From NCBI GenBank assembly GCA_964544475.1, contig CAZJBS010000008.1, forward strand, positions 62,001 through 126,000: a DNA stretch of 64,000 bases. The letters run 5' to 3'. A program made the translations under genes and the position numbers. This DNA is from CAZJBS01 sp964544475 (GTDB lineage: Bacteria; CLD3; SB21). The first letter of the stretch is position 1. Every line of letters starts with the position of its first letter. Below are positions 41,186 through 49,796 of the stretch, in pieces. Under the pieces are notes generated by a model. The model searched no databases. It saw only the letters and a list, made by a program, of their open reading frames with translations, and was not told where the DNA came from.

Positions 41186-41947
41186 TTGTTTATTCACAAA
41201 ATCCGTCATTCTGTCGTTACATCCGTGGCCGCTGTGTGCATCGCAACGTTGTGTTCGTGCGAACTGGAACGGCCATCGGAAGATGATATTATCTCCCAAG
41301 GGAGACGTTTATTCAGGGATACAAAATATTCAGCAGGACATGATACGAGTTGCGAGACATGCCACCCGGACGGTCACATGGACAATCGGCTGTGGCACTT
41401 TGACGCCATTCACAGGGTCGGTGATTCAGTTCGAACACTGACGTTGTGGGGAATAGCCGGTACGGGCGCTCCATACTTGTGGGATGCTACGAGGCGTGAT
41501 CTTTATGAAGTGACCAGACTTTATACGGACACGATTATGGGCGGACATGCGACCGATGGAGAACTCGAAGCGCTGGTGGCCTACCAGAAGTCCCTCGTCT
41601 TTCCGTCGAATCCTTATGTCAATTCTGACGGCACATTGACTACGGCCCAGGCGCGGGGAAGAACTATCTATGAGACCAAAGGGTTGTGTTCACCCTGTCA
41701 CACTCTTCCGACAGGTACTAACGGCAAGGCGAAAAACATAGGAACCGGAGGAATCATCAAGACGCCAGGCCTGCGGGGCGCCTATTCCTATGGTCAGTTC
41801 TTCCATGACGGCCGTGCAAAGTCTCTGCGAGAAGTGATCGATTTCTATGATGCGGACACGAGCGGCATCCTGAAGTTGAGTGGGTTTGACATTAACCTCC
41901 TGGAAAACGAAAAATCCGATTTGATTGAGTTTCTAAGGACACTGTAA
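41186..41947 (+). CDS. Diheme cytochrome c lipoprotein, first copy
   Basis: A 253-residue lipoprotein (lipobox TLCSC, Cys 25). It has two haem-c sites: CETCHPDGHMDN and CSPCHTLPTG, with a MauG/CcpA-like overall pattern of distal GxxLF, D-S-V-R-T-L-T-L-W-G-I and ALVAYQKSL segments. It starts with TTG at 41186 behind AGGAG at 41173-41177. It is closely related to the next gene and probably acts on the periplasmic or surface side. Peroxidase activity is not shown; no other MauG motif was checked. Confidence 0.82.
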   Translation: MFIHKIRHSVVTSVAAVCIATLCSCELERPSEDDIISQGRRLFRDTKYSAGHDTSCETCHPDGHMDNRLWHFDAIHRVGDSVRTLTLWGIAGTGAPYLWDATRRDLYEVTRLYTDTIMGGHATDGELEALVAYQKSLVFPSNPYVNSDGTLTTAQARGRTIYETKGLCSPCHTLPTGTNGKAKNIGTGGIIKTPGLRGAYSYGQFFHDGRAKSLREVIDFYDADTSGILKLSGFDINLLENEKSDLIEFLRTL

Positions 41948-41949
41948 TC

Positions 41950-42714
41950 ATGAAGCGCATACTGTCTAATTTTGGTGTATTGGCCGCCTTGTTGATGTGG
42001 ATAGCGTGTGACAAAGAGGTGCCGGACGAGGATCCTCGCATCAAACTCGGCAGAACACTGTTCAATGACGTCAAATTCAGCCATAATAGCTCTGCGAGTT
42101 GTGCCACGTGTCATCCGAACGGGGATATGGATAACAAGAAGCACCTTCTGCCGATAGCGCCAGACAGCCTTTCCACGCCGACCTTGTTTGGAGTGAAGGA
42201 CACACCGCCCTATTTGTGGTTTGCGGATGGCGGAAGGGATTTGCGTGTCCTGACACGCATCGTGATTGAAGACATCATGGGTGGTTCGGTGGATTCCATT
42301 GAATTGGACGCGCTGGAAGCTTACCAACTGTCCTTGACGTTTCCGGCCAATCCGTGGAAAAACGAAGACGGCAGCCTTAGCCCCACTCAGGAACGTGGAA
42401 GGCTGGTCTTTGAAAACCAGGGCAAATGCTCGGTATGCCATGCACCACCCCTGTACTCAGGCTTGGATTCCACCATTCAAATTCGTGCAGGCCGGCCCAA
42501 GACGGACGTCCCATCCCTCCGTTGGGTTTTTGCAACGGCTCCGTATTTTCACGATCACGGGGCTGCCACTCTGCTCGACGTTGTTAGGCATTATGCCGAC
42601 ACCGTCACGACGGAACAGATGAAAAGTTGGGAATGGGACAAGCTGGGCATCCTGGATATTGACCTGACCGAACAAGAGAAATTCGATTTAGTGGAATACC
42701 TGAAAACCTTGTGA
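41950..42714 (+). CDS. Diheme cytochrome c lipoprotein, second copy
   Basis: A 254-residue lipoprotein (lipobox MWIAC, Cys 20) with haem sites CATCHPNGDMDN and CSVCHAPPLYSG, and the same phrases as its neighbour: ALEAYQLSLTFPANPW, ERGRLVFENQGKC. Tandem duplication of the first gene is clear from order and wording. It stands two bases after the first copy, and its stop overlaps a GTG of the porin gene. The pair could pass electrons to or from an outer-membrane channel. Confidence 0.82.
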   Translation: MKRILSNFGVLAALLMWIACDKEVPDEDPRIKLGRTLFNDVKFSHNSSASCATCHPNGDMDNKKHLLPIAPDSLSTPTLFGVKDTPPYLWFADGGRDLRVLTRIVIEDIMGGSVDSIELDALEAYQLSLTFPANPWKNEDGSLSPTQERGRLVFENQGKCSVCHAPPLYSGLDSTIQIRAGRPKTDVPSLRWVFATAPYFHDHGAATLLDVVRHYADTVTTEQMKSWEWDKLGILDIDLTEQEKFDLVEYLKTL

Positions 42715-42725
42715 GGATATGCCGT

Positions 42726-43937
42726 ATGCGTCATATGGTTTCGATGGCAGTAGTTGCCTTTTACCTTGCCCATTCCATTGCCGCGCAGGAAACCGACTCG
42801 CTGGCCGTTGAGGAAATATCGGTGGTGGAGCGCTCGGTGAGCATGGGCGGAATCGTGGATCTGGTGTACCACCACGGCGACGACCCATCCCTCAATCAGA
42901 ATACGCTCGGGGATAACAACTTCAACCGGGTCCGTTCCCTGCTCAATTTTCGCTTTGAACAGCCGGATCGACTGAACGCGGATATCGAGGTGCTATTTGA
43001 CGATCAGTCAAAGGACAAAGTGCGTTTGCAGGGCGCCTTCGTGACCATCTTCAATCTTCCGGATGACCGCCTGAACATCATGATCGGCAAAATTCCCAAT
43101 CTGTTTGGGACGTTTGCGCGCCGTGAATTCTCGGATGTCAATCCGTTGGTTGGCCAGCCACTGGTTCGACAATACCGGACGACTTTGGATTGGAATAACC
43201 TGTGGGATAACAGGGAACAACTTATCCGGAAATACCGTCGGCTGAGTGCTGCGGGCCAGCTACCAATTGATGCCGTGAAAGCGGCGACACCCACCGTGTA
43301 CGATGCAAGGTGGGACTTTGGAATAGAGCTTTTTGGCAACCTTTCTGTGCTGGATTACCAACTGGCCGTCACCGAGGGATCGATTTCGAACCCGGAAGCG
43401 GATCTCAACAAAGGCAAACAGTTTCTTGGAAGATTGGGTTTTCATGGATGGCCGGGTCTCAAGTTTGGCGTATCGGGTGCGATCAACCCATATCTTTCTG
43501 CCGCGGACGATCAACGGTTATTGGAAGCCGGCAAAGGGAAGGGGGAATTCTTCCAAAAGGCGGTTGGGATGGATATCGAAGCAAGTTACCGGTATGTCAT
43601 GCTATTCAGTGAATTTGTGTTCAGCACCTGGGACGCCACGGTCGTGGAGAAGAAACTGGAAAATTGGTCATGGTATGCTGATGCAAAGGTCAAGCTTCAT
43701 CCAAGGTGGTACATGGCCGGACGTTATGACATGATGCGATTCAGCAAAATTCGAAATCCGGACACGGGCCGAAAGGAAGGTTGGGATTACGACATCACCC
43801 GAATCGAGGCGGGCATTGGTTTTCGGGTGACGAGTGACGCCACGGTGAAATTGGTCGAACAAATCACGATGTTTGAAAAAGTGTCCGGATTGAAAAAACT
43901 GTATACGACGGCCGTGCAGTTGTCGGTGCCATTTTAG
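42726..43937 (+). CDS. Outer-membrane beta-barrel protein (porin-like)
   Basis: A 403-residue protein with a signal peptide (ending HSIAAQE) and alternating beta-strand pattern throughout, such as FNRVRSLLNFRFEQPDRLNADIEVLF, KVRLQGAFVTIFNL and TRIEAGIGFRVTSDATVKLVEQITMF, finishing with a terminal Phe (QLSVPF) as in outer-membrane barrels. ATG 42726 has GAGGA upstream; an in-frame GTG at 42711 overlaps the previous stop. It looks like a 16-strand porin and is not related to known porin-cytochrome conduit proteins by recognisable motif. Genes around it suggest a role in electron transfer or metal handling at the outer membrane. Confidence 0.75.
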   Translation: MRHMVSMAVVAFYLAHSIAAQETDSLAVEEISVVERSVSMGGIVDLVYHHGDDPSLNQNTLGDNNFNRVRSLLNFRFEQPDRLNADIEVLFDDQSKDKVRLQGAFVTIFNLPDDRLNIMIGKIPNLFGTFARREFSDVNPLVGQPLVRQYRTTLDWNNLWDNREQLIRKYRRLSAAGQLPIDAVKAATPTVYDARWDFGIELFGNLSVLDYQLAVTEGSISNPEADLNKGKQFLGRLGFHGWPGLKFGVSGAINPYLSAADDQRLLEAGKGKGEFFQKAVGMDIEASYRYVMLFSEFVFSTWDATVVEKKLENWSWYADAKVKLHPRWYMAGRYDMMRFSKIRNPDTGRKEGWDYDITRIEAGIGFRVTSDATVKLVEQITMFEKVSGLKKLYTTAVQLSVPF

Positions 43938-43949
43938 AGGAGCCTGTGC

Positions 43950-44660
43950 ATGAAAATCCTTGCTCTGGTCACAATACTGGCGGCCTTTGGTGCCGTTGGA
44001 TTGGGAGGACTGAGATATTTCGAAACGCTCGATCGGGCCGGGGATGCAGCGGCCCTGGAAGCGCCGGCCGGGGACGGCAGAATTTCGGGACGCGTCCAGA
44101 TCACGAAATCATCCTCATCGTCGTCCCGTTCGGCGAAGGGGCTTTACGGAAAAAGCACGTCGCGCCTTTCCAAGTCCGCGGCATCCGACAAACGTGCGAT
44201 CGTTTATCTTTCCAATGTACCAGGACGGTATCAGCCACCCCAAAGCCGGCCGGCCATGCGGCAGAAAAATATTTCAATCGTTCCGCACGTCTTGCCCGTC
44301 CTTGTCGGAACAACCGTGGATTTTCCAAATGACGACGAAATCTATCATAATATTTTTTCTCTCTCTTCGGTCAAATCGTTTGACTTGGGACGTTATGCAA
44401 AAGGCGTCAGCAAGTCGGTTACGTTTTCGAAGACCGGCGAAGTGAAAGTGTTTTGTGACATCCACTCCCAGATGAGTGCTTTTGTACTTGTTTTGCAAAA
44501 TCCGTATTATGCAATCTGCGCGGCCGACGGTGAGTATGCGATTGAGGGAATACCCGCCGGGACGTACGACGTAGTAGTCTGGCACGAGTCGGGAGGAAGA
44601 CAATCGCGACGGGTATCCGTGTCCGCTGCGCAGGCGCAAAAGATGGATTTCACGCTTTGA
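43950..44660 (+). CDS. Plastocyanin-like cupredoxin with a C-terminal CarboxypepD-like domain
   Basis: A 236-residue secreted protein: signal peptide or N-terminal anchor at 1-20, a Ser/Lys-rich linker (50-80), then a cupredoxin with the type 1 copper set H133 (EIYHNIFS), C169, H172 and M175 (C-D-I-H-S-Q-M). The C-terminal 45 residues (EYAIEGIPAGTYDVVVWHE) resemble the CarboxypepD-regulatory fold seen in methylamine-utilisation type proteins. It is the last gene of the diheme-porin cluster and could shuttle electrons in the periplasm. Confidence 0.82.
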   Translation: MKILALVTILAAFGAVGLGGLRYFETLDRAGDAAALEAPAGDGRISGRVQITKSSSSSSRSAKGLYGKSTSRLSKSAASDKRAIVYLSNVPGRYQPPQSRPAMRQKNISIVPHVLPVLVGTTVDFPNDDEIYHNIFSLSSVKSFDLGRYAKGVSKSVTFSKTGEVKVFCDIHSQMSAFVLVLQNPYYAICAADGEYAIEGIPAGTYDVVVWHESGGRQSRRVSVSAAQAQKMDFTL

Positions 44661-44698
44661 CCTTCGGCTCCAGCCAGACAGAATATCCGCAATACCCC

Positions 44699-44727
44699 TT
44701 GCAAGAGTCCGTCCCGGCCCATAAATT
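44699..44727 (+). promoter_or_regulatory. Sigma-70-like promoter for the TPR lipoprotein and pyruvate kinase
   Basis: TTGCAA (44699-44704), 17-base spacer, TAAATT (44722-44727). The transcript would begin near 44734, 36 bases before the ATG at 44770 with GAGG upstream. Confidence 0.55.
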
Positions 44728-44769
44728 ACGCCCCGTCAAGAATTCCAACAACTAAAGAGGTAAGGATTC

Positions 44770-45291
44770 ATGAAATTTCGCAAAGTAACATGTGCGATTG
44801 CCGTATCGGTGATGATCATACAGACCGGCTGCTCGAAAAACCTGGATACGGTTCTCAGTGATGCCGACAGTCTTGCGTCTCGCGGGAACATTGAAGAGGC
44901 GATTAGTGGTCTCAAGGAAACAGAGAAGGAATATGCCTCTGATACAACGGCGGTCATGCGCATTCGTACAAAGATGGTTGACATTTATGGTTACTATGGT
45001 GCGAATTATTCGGCCGCCATTTCTATGCTGGCCGAGTCTATCGATCGCTATCCTGATCGGCCGGAAACTGCCGGCAATCTGTTTAAGTTGGCGTTTACAT
45101 ACGAAACGCTCAGGGGCGATCTAAGGAAAGCCAGGGAATATTATGAGTTGTTTCTTCAAAGATACCCGGGCCATGAACTGGCGGAAAGTGTTCGGGTTAA
45201 CCTGGAACACCTCGGGGAGTCCGAAGAGGACATGCTGAAACGTATTCTCGAAAAGGCGGCGAAAGACTCAGCATCAAAGAAAGCGCCTTGA
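44770..45291 (+). CDS. TPR lipoprotein
   Basis: A 173-residue lipoprotein (lipobox QTGC, Cys 21). It contains TPR-like helices, e.g. ADSLASRGNIEEAISGLKETEKE, NYSAAISMLAESIDRYPDRPETAGNLFKLAFTYETL and KAREYYELFLQRYPGHELAESVRVNLEHLG, the last resembling the YfiO/BamD or tetratricopeptide 'sel1' types. Name remains generic. The end overlaps the TTG that precedes pyruvate kinase. Confidence 0.75.
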   Translation: MKFRKVTCAIAVSVMIIQTGCSKNLDTVLSDADSLASRGNIEEAISGLKETEKEYASDTTAVMRIRTKMVDIYGYYGANYSAAISMLAESIDRYPDRPETAGNLFKLAFTYETLRGDLRKAREYYELFLQRYPGHELAESVRVNLEHLGESEEDMLKRILEKAAKDSASKKAP

Positions 45292-45293
45292 GG

Positions 45294-46721
45294 ATGTTTA
45301 CGACACGCGCTAAAATTGTCTGTACGATTGGCCCTTCTTCCAGCGACTATGAGACGATTCGAAAGATGATCGAGGCCGGGATGGATGTCGCCCGGTTGAA
45401 TTTCTCTCATGGGACACATGCCGCACATCGGGATGTGATTGGCCATATCCGCAAAGCCTCACAAGACTGCGGAAAGCACGTCGCGATACTTCAGGATCTC
45501 CAGGGCCCCAAAATCAGGATCGGGACTTTCAAAGATGGCTACGTCGAGTTGAAAGCCGGCGATCGTTTTACGATCACCAGCCGCGATATTGAAGGTTCGA
45601 TGGCCGAAGTTTCAACGACGTATAAGGCCCTTCCTTGCGACGTCAAAGAGGGGGACGAACTCCTCGTCGACGATGGTCTGTATGTGTTGCGCGTATTGAA
45701 GACCAATGGCGTGGACGTTCTCTGTGAAGTAGTTATTGGCGGAAAGATCAAGAATAACAAAGGCATCAATCTTCCTGGCGTTGACGTTAGCGCGCCGTCT
45801 CTTACTGAAAAGGATGCTGAGGACCTGGCCTTTGGCTTGGAACAAGATGTAGATTATGTGGCATTGTCATTCGTGCGAAGGCCCGAAGATGTGCTGACCG
45901 TCAAAGAAATGATACGTTCACGTGGCAAAGACACGCCGGTCATTGCCAAGATCGAAAAGCCGCAGGCCATTGGCTGTATCGAGCGGATCATCGCCATCAG
46001 CGATGGTATCATGGTGGCCAGAGGGGACCTTGGCGTCGAGATGAAAACCGAGGAAGTTCCACCCATTCAGAAACGGTTGATCGGTCTCTGCAACCGCGCT
46101 GGCATCCCGGTGATCACGGCAACCCAGATGTTGGATTCCATGATCAACAACCCGCGGCCGACGAGGGCTGAGGCCTCGGACGTAGCCAATGCCATCCTGG
46201 ACGGCACGGACGCCGTCATGCTGTCGGCCGAGACAGCCTCTGGAAAGTATCCGGTCGAAACGATTTCGGTCATGAAACAGATTATCCGGCTCATGGAGAA
46301 GGAGATTGCGACGGACCTCTCCCGGCGAAGACGGCCGGCGGATCAGCAGTATGTGCTGCAGGAAGGCATAGCCATGGCCGCCTGTTCCTTGGCGGAAAGC
46401 CTGGCGTTGGATGCGGTCGTGACCATCACCCTGAGCGGGGCGATTACATTGCTCATCGCCAAGTATCGACCCGATCGGCCGATCATTGCCATCACACATT
46501 CTGAAAAAGTCTTGCGCAAATTGGGCCTGGTGTGGGGTGTGCGCGGCATCATCCTTCCCGACATGAAAAGCAATCTCGATGAAAGTGTGAACGAAATAAA
46601 AAAGGCGCTTCTGAAAGCGGAATTGCTGGAGAAGGGTCAGAAATTTGTTGTGACAGCCGGTCTTCCCTTTGGTTCGAGGGGAGCAACGAACAGCCTTAGG
46701 GTGGAATCCATCAGCGAATAA
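45294..46721 (+). CDS. pyk: Pyruvate kinase
   Basis: A 475-residue glycolytic enzyme converting phosphoenolpyruvate and ADP to pyruvate and ATP. Motifs in order: AKIVCTIGPSS, AGMDVARLNFSHGTHAAH, IGTFKDGYVELKAGD (B domain), VIAKIEKPQAIG (active-site lysine KxEKP) and MVARGDLGVEMKTEEVP. The C-terminal allosteric domain is complete with KFVVTAGLPFGSRGATNSLRV. I placed the start at the ATG (45294); the TTG (45288) is in frame and overlaps the previous stop. It overlaps the convergent T9SS protease by 11 bases. Confidence 0.95.
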   Translation: MFTTRAKIVCTIGPSSSDYETIRKMIEAGMDVARLNFSHGTHAAHRDVIGHIRKASQDCGKHVAILQDLQGPKIRIGTFKDGYVELKAGDRFTITSRDIEGSMAEVSTTYKALPCDVKEGDELLVDDGLYVLRVLKTNGVDVLCEVVIGGKIKNNKGINLPGVDVSAPSLTEKDAEDLAFGLEQDVDYVALSFVRRPEDVLTVKEMIRSRGKDTPVIAKIEKPQAIGCIERIIAISDGIMVARGDLGVEMKTEEVPPIQKRLIGLCNRAGIPVITATQMLDSMINNPRPTRAEASDVANAILDGTDAVMLSAETASGKYPVETISVMKQIIRLMEKEIATDLSRRRRPADQQYVLQEGIAMAACSLAESLALDAVVTITLSGAITLLIAKYRPDRPIIAITHSEKVLRKLGLVWGVRGIILPDMKSNLDESVNEIKKALLKAELLEKGQKFVVTAGLPFGSRGATNSLRVESISE

Positions 46722-48342
46722 CCGCCAATTTGCCAGTTTTAGAGAAACGCTCTGTTGTGAAGTGGTAGACATACACTCCACTTGGCACACCGCGGCCACT
46801 GCTATCCTTCAAATTCCAGTTGATACCTTGGACACCGGTATATTGACCAGCCGGCAAGACGGCCGATTGTCCGTCAAATACCTTGCGCCCGGAAATGGAA
46901 AAAATCTGAACCCGAATCGCCGCCTCGGTTTTTAGCAGGAATCTGAACTGCAAATCCTCGGCATCAGTCCGGATCGGGTTTGGAAATGGAGCCAACTCGA
47001 CAACCGGATCACCGGAAAAGCCGCCCTCCTTTGAATCCAAATTGACGCGCAATGTCGTCTTTGCACCGGTGCGGTCGATGTTGGCAAAAATCATGGCGAT
47101 CGTATCCCCGGGCATTAGATCCGGAATATTTACCGAAGCATCGGAGTGCCACTCGGTCGCCTGGGGAGCGGCCTGCAATCGTTGGATGACAGAGCTGAAA
47201 ACGAAGGAAGCGCCGGGATCCCATTCAAGACTGAGATAATTCGAATCCGCTACGACGCGCCGGTAATAGCAGGCGGAAAGAACTGGCAGATTTCTGTCAA
47301 TCGCTTCGTCGTGAAGAGGTGAAGATGGAATCTGCAGTACCGGATAGGATGAACCCTCCGGATAGAAGTCTGCCCAAGAGGAGCGATAACCTGTGAAGTA
47401 ATTCCATAGCGCAAACTGCTCGAAGGCTCGTCCTAAACCATCGCTCAAAGCATTGTCGATAGCCACCAAAGCGGATGCTGATTCCATGTTCTCCCACGAA
47501 TGTCGAACGGCGTCGCGTCCATAGCGTTTGGCAACAAAGTGGTTCCAGTGTGCCGATTCGTAACCGTTCGTCGCTGTGAGCGCTCTGGTTGGAGAATAGA
47601 AAAATGAGCCCAAATAAGCATAATAGTCGTTCACGTCATCATGGGCCACATCTTCCATCCATGTTGAAGACAGCTCATAATACCACAAGTCAGACGACCG
47701 GTATATGTAAGCCAGCTGGACGGTGTGGAAGAATTCATGCGCGCACGTGACGGCCAGCGCAGAGTAGCCGTGCGTGTAGAAGCCCCCCACAAAATCGTTT
47801 TCGATATGGATTCGTGTCGCGTATTTGTGAGAATTGGGAGGGTACTCAGCCAACGGTACGGTTTCTCCATAATAACCCATGTCGTAGATGAGAATGTCCA
47901 TGTAGCCTCCTGACCATGCAAAAGTGGGAGGCTCCAGATATTCCAGCGTGTCCACCTGCAAGCGATACGCCTGTTCCAGGTATTCTCCGGTTTTTTCAAC
48001 CCAATCAGGTATAGAATTCATGTTGGCGTCCAGTGGGGGAACCGCTGAATCTCCGCTGACATAGTACCAAATCCTGAATTGTCGTATGCCTGCCGGCGCC
48101 GTAAACGAATGCACGAAAAGTTCCGATCCTATCATGTAAGACGTTTCGCGATCGGAGTGAGGGCTCTTGCGGAACGCTTCGGTGGCATGACCAAAGCCGC
48201 ATTTGTTTTCCCGATGTTCATGAAGGTGAGGTCCAGCGTCTATGGACAGGGTGTTGTCATTTCCTGGGCCGGCGGCATACAGTTCGGTGATAAGCGGAAG
48301 GGTCCAGATCAGAAAGATGATGTGAAGCCAGATCCATTTCAT
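46711..48342 (-). CDS. Secreted zinc metalloprotease with a type IX secretion C-terminal domain
   Basis: A 543-residue protein with a signal peptide (1-23, TLPLITELYAAG). The segment LDANMNSIPDWVEKTGEYLEQAY and the zinc motif AHEFFHTVQLAY (H202-E203-x2-H206) resemble the MXAN_6640-type putative metalloproteases. The last 95 residues (about 450-543) are a T9SS type A or FlgD-like sorting domain: APFPNPIRTD, AIRVQIFSISGRKVFDGQS, WNLKDSSGRGVPSGVYVYHFTTE and GKLAVIR at the very end. T9SS cargo is a hallmark of Bacteroidota and relatives. Its start overlaps the der stop by four bases. Confidence 0.83.
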   Translation of the reverse strand: MKWIWLHIIFLIWTLPLITELYAAGPGNDNTLSIDAGPHLHEHRENKCGFGHATEAFRKSPHSDRETSYMIGSELFVHSFTAPAGIRQFRIWYYVSGDSAVPPLDANMNSIPDWVEKTGEYLEQAYRLQVDTLEYLEPPTFAWSGGYMDILIYDMGYYGETVPLAEYPPNSHKYATRIHIENDFVGGFYTHGYSALAVTCAHEFFHTVQLAYIYRSSDLWYYELSSTWMEDVAHDDVNDYYAYLGSFFYSPTRALTATNGYESAHWNHFVAKRYGRDAVRHSWENMESASALVAIDNALSDGLGRAFEQFALWNYFTGYRSSWADFYPEGSSYPVLQIPSSPLHDEAIDRNLPVLSACYYRRVVADSNYLSLEWDPGASFVFSSVIQRLQAAPQATEWHSDASVNIPDLMPGDTIAMIFANIDRTGAKTTLRVNLDSKEGGFSGDPVVELAPFPNPIRTDAEDLQFRFLLKTEAAIRVQIFSISGRKVFDGQSAVLPAGQYTGVQGINWNLKDSSGRGVPSGVYVYHFTTERFSKTGKLAVIR

Positions 48343-49700
48343 TCAAAACGATCCTTGCTTTTTTTCCTGAACGTCATTGAAATGGGAACGCCCTCGAAGC
48401 CGTATTCTTCACGAAACTGGTTTTCGAGATATTGGCGATAGTTGGCAGGGAGAAGAGTCGGTTCATTCGTGAAGAGGGCAAACACTGGTGGCCGCGCTTT
48501 CACCTGCGTCATGTAGTTGATCTTGATATGTTTTCCACGTACGGCGGGTGGATGATTCTTCTGTATGGCCTTCGCCAGAAATCCATTGAGGGAGGACGTC
48601 GAGACGCTGCGGCGTCGTTCTTCAAACACCGCTTTCGCCACCTCCAAAGCCTTGAGTGTTCGTTGTTTTTTGATTGCGGACATGAAAACGACGGGAACGT
48701 AATTGGTACCGCCAAGTGCACGTTTCAAATTCCTTTCATAATGCAAATAAGTTTTGTCGTCCTTTTCCACAAGATCCCACTTATTGACGGCCACAACAAG
48801 GCCCTTTTTCAAGCGGCGTGCTTCCTCCAGCACATGAATATCCTGGGCCGCCATGCCTTCGAGACTGTCAATAAGCAGCAGTGCCACATCACACTCCTGA
48901 ATGGATTTCAGAGTTCTCAGCGTTGAGTAGAACTCCAGATTCTCTTTGACTTTTGCTTTGCGGCGCAGGCCTGCCGTGTCGATAAGCTGAAATCGCTGGT
49001 TGTCAAAAAGAAAATCGGAATGAATGGAGTCCCTTGTTGTACCGGGAACGTCCGAAACAATCAACTTGTTGGTACCCAGAACGGCATTGACGAAGGACGA
49101 CTTGCCAACATTGGGTTTCCCGATGACGGCCAGTTTGACAACATCCTCCTCATAGGCGATGTCGTCGATGGAATGGATGAAATCATCGCCGAGGGCTTCG
49201 ATAATAGCATCGAGCAGATCTCCGATCTGGCGGGAATTCAGAGCTGATATTTGAAGCGGAATGCCGAGTCCAAGACGGAAAACTTCTGGATCTGCTGCAA
49301 TGTTCTGTGAGATGGTTTGGTTGTCCACTTTGTTCACAACCAAAAGGGTCGTTTTACCGCCCCTCTTCAGAGTGTTGGCGATCATCTGCTCCGGGTGACT
49401 CAGGGATGACGTGGCATCAATTACAAACATGACAAGATCCGCTTCGTCCATAGCCATTTCAGCTTGTTCACGGACCGCCACGTCGATATGGTCACGGGAT
49501 TCAGGAATATAGCCGCCGGTGTCAATAAGGACAAAACAACGGCCATTCCACTCGCCAATCTCGTAATGACGGTCTCGGGTTACCCCGGGTGTTGGATCGA
49601 CGATGGCGTCCTGCCGTCCAATGATGCGATTGAAGAGCGTAGATTTACCCACGTTTGGACGGCCAACAATGGCAACGATGGGAATGCGATTCGTTTTCAT
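48339..49700 (-). CDS. der: Ribosome assembly GTPase Der (EngA)
   Basis: A 453-residue tandem GTPase needed for 50S subunit maturation. Two G domains are seen: GRPNVGKSTLFN with DTGGYIPESRD and NKVD in the first, and GKPNVGKSSFVN with DTAGLRRKAK and NKWDLVE in the second, followed by the C-terminal KH-like region (RGKHIKINYMTQVKARPPVFALFTNEP). ATG 49700 has GAG upstream; the in-frame extension to 50054 overlaps the divergent gene. The predicted promoter 49710-49738 would give an almost leaderless mRNA. Confidence 0.95.
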   Translation of the reverse strand: MKTNRIPIVAIVGRPNVGKSTLFNRIIGRQDAIVDPTPGVTRDRHYEIGEWNGRCFVLIDTGGYIPESRDHIDVAVREQAEMAMDEADLVMFVIDATSSLSHPEQMIANTLKRGGKTTLLVVNKVDNQTISQNIAADPEVFRLGLGIPLQISALNSRQIGDLLDAIIEALGDDFIHSIDDIAYEEDVVKLAVIGKPNVGKSSFVNAVLGTNKLIVSDVPGTTRDSIHSDFLFDNQRFQLIDTAGLRRKAKVKENLEFYSTLRTLKSIQECDVALLLIDSLEGMAAQDIHVLEEARRLKKGLVVAVNKWDLVEKDDKTYLHYERNLKRALGGTNYVPVVFMSAIKKQRTLKALEVAKAVFEERRRSVSTSSLNGFLAKAIQKNHPPAVRGKHIKINYMTQVKARPPVFALFTNEPTLLPANYRQYLENQFREEYGFEGVPISMTFRKKSKDRFE

Positions 49701-49709
49701 CAACTCATT

Positions 49710-49738
49710 AAGATAAGTATCTTGCAAAGATTGGGCAA
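49710..49738 (-). promoter_or_regulatory. Promoter of der (very short leader)
   Basis: Minus strand TTGCCC (49733-49738), 17-base spacer, TATCTT (49710-49715). The transcript would start near 49703, about three bases before the ATG, so the leader is nearly absent. It overlaps the divergent promoter on the plus strand. Confidence 0.5.
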
Positions 49739-49750
49739 ATTTAATAAGAT
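49722..49750 (+). promoter_or_regulatory. Promoter of the SMC-like gene, with flanking inverted repeat
   Basis: TTGCAA (49722-49727), 17-base spacer, TAAGAT (49745-49750). TTGCAAAG (49722-49729) and CTTTGCAA (49758-49765) form a distant 8-base inverted repeat that brackets the -10 element, and AAGATAAG occurs twice (49710-49717 and 49746-49753). The site overlaps the der promoter, so the two genes could be co-regulated or exclude one another. Confidence 0.4.
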
Positions 49751-49796
49751 AAGCGTCCTTTGCAAGCGAAAGTTCCCGCAAACACCAGTAGATTCG

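Noticed and set aside
41186..42714. Classical cytochrome c peroxidase.
   Set aside because: Two haem motifs per protein fit, but the distinctive peroxidase ligands could not be confirmed by eye, so the name was left general.
49464..49796. Extension of the SMC-like gene into der.
   Set aside because: The frame continues to 49464 on the strand opposite der, but similarity and promoter place the start at ATG 49797.
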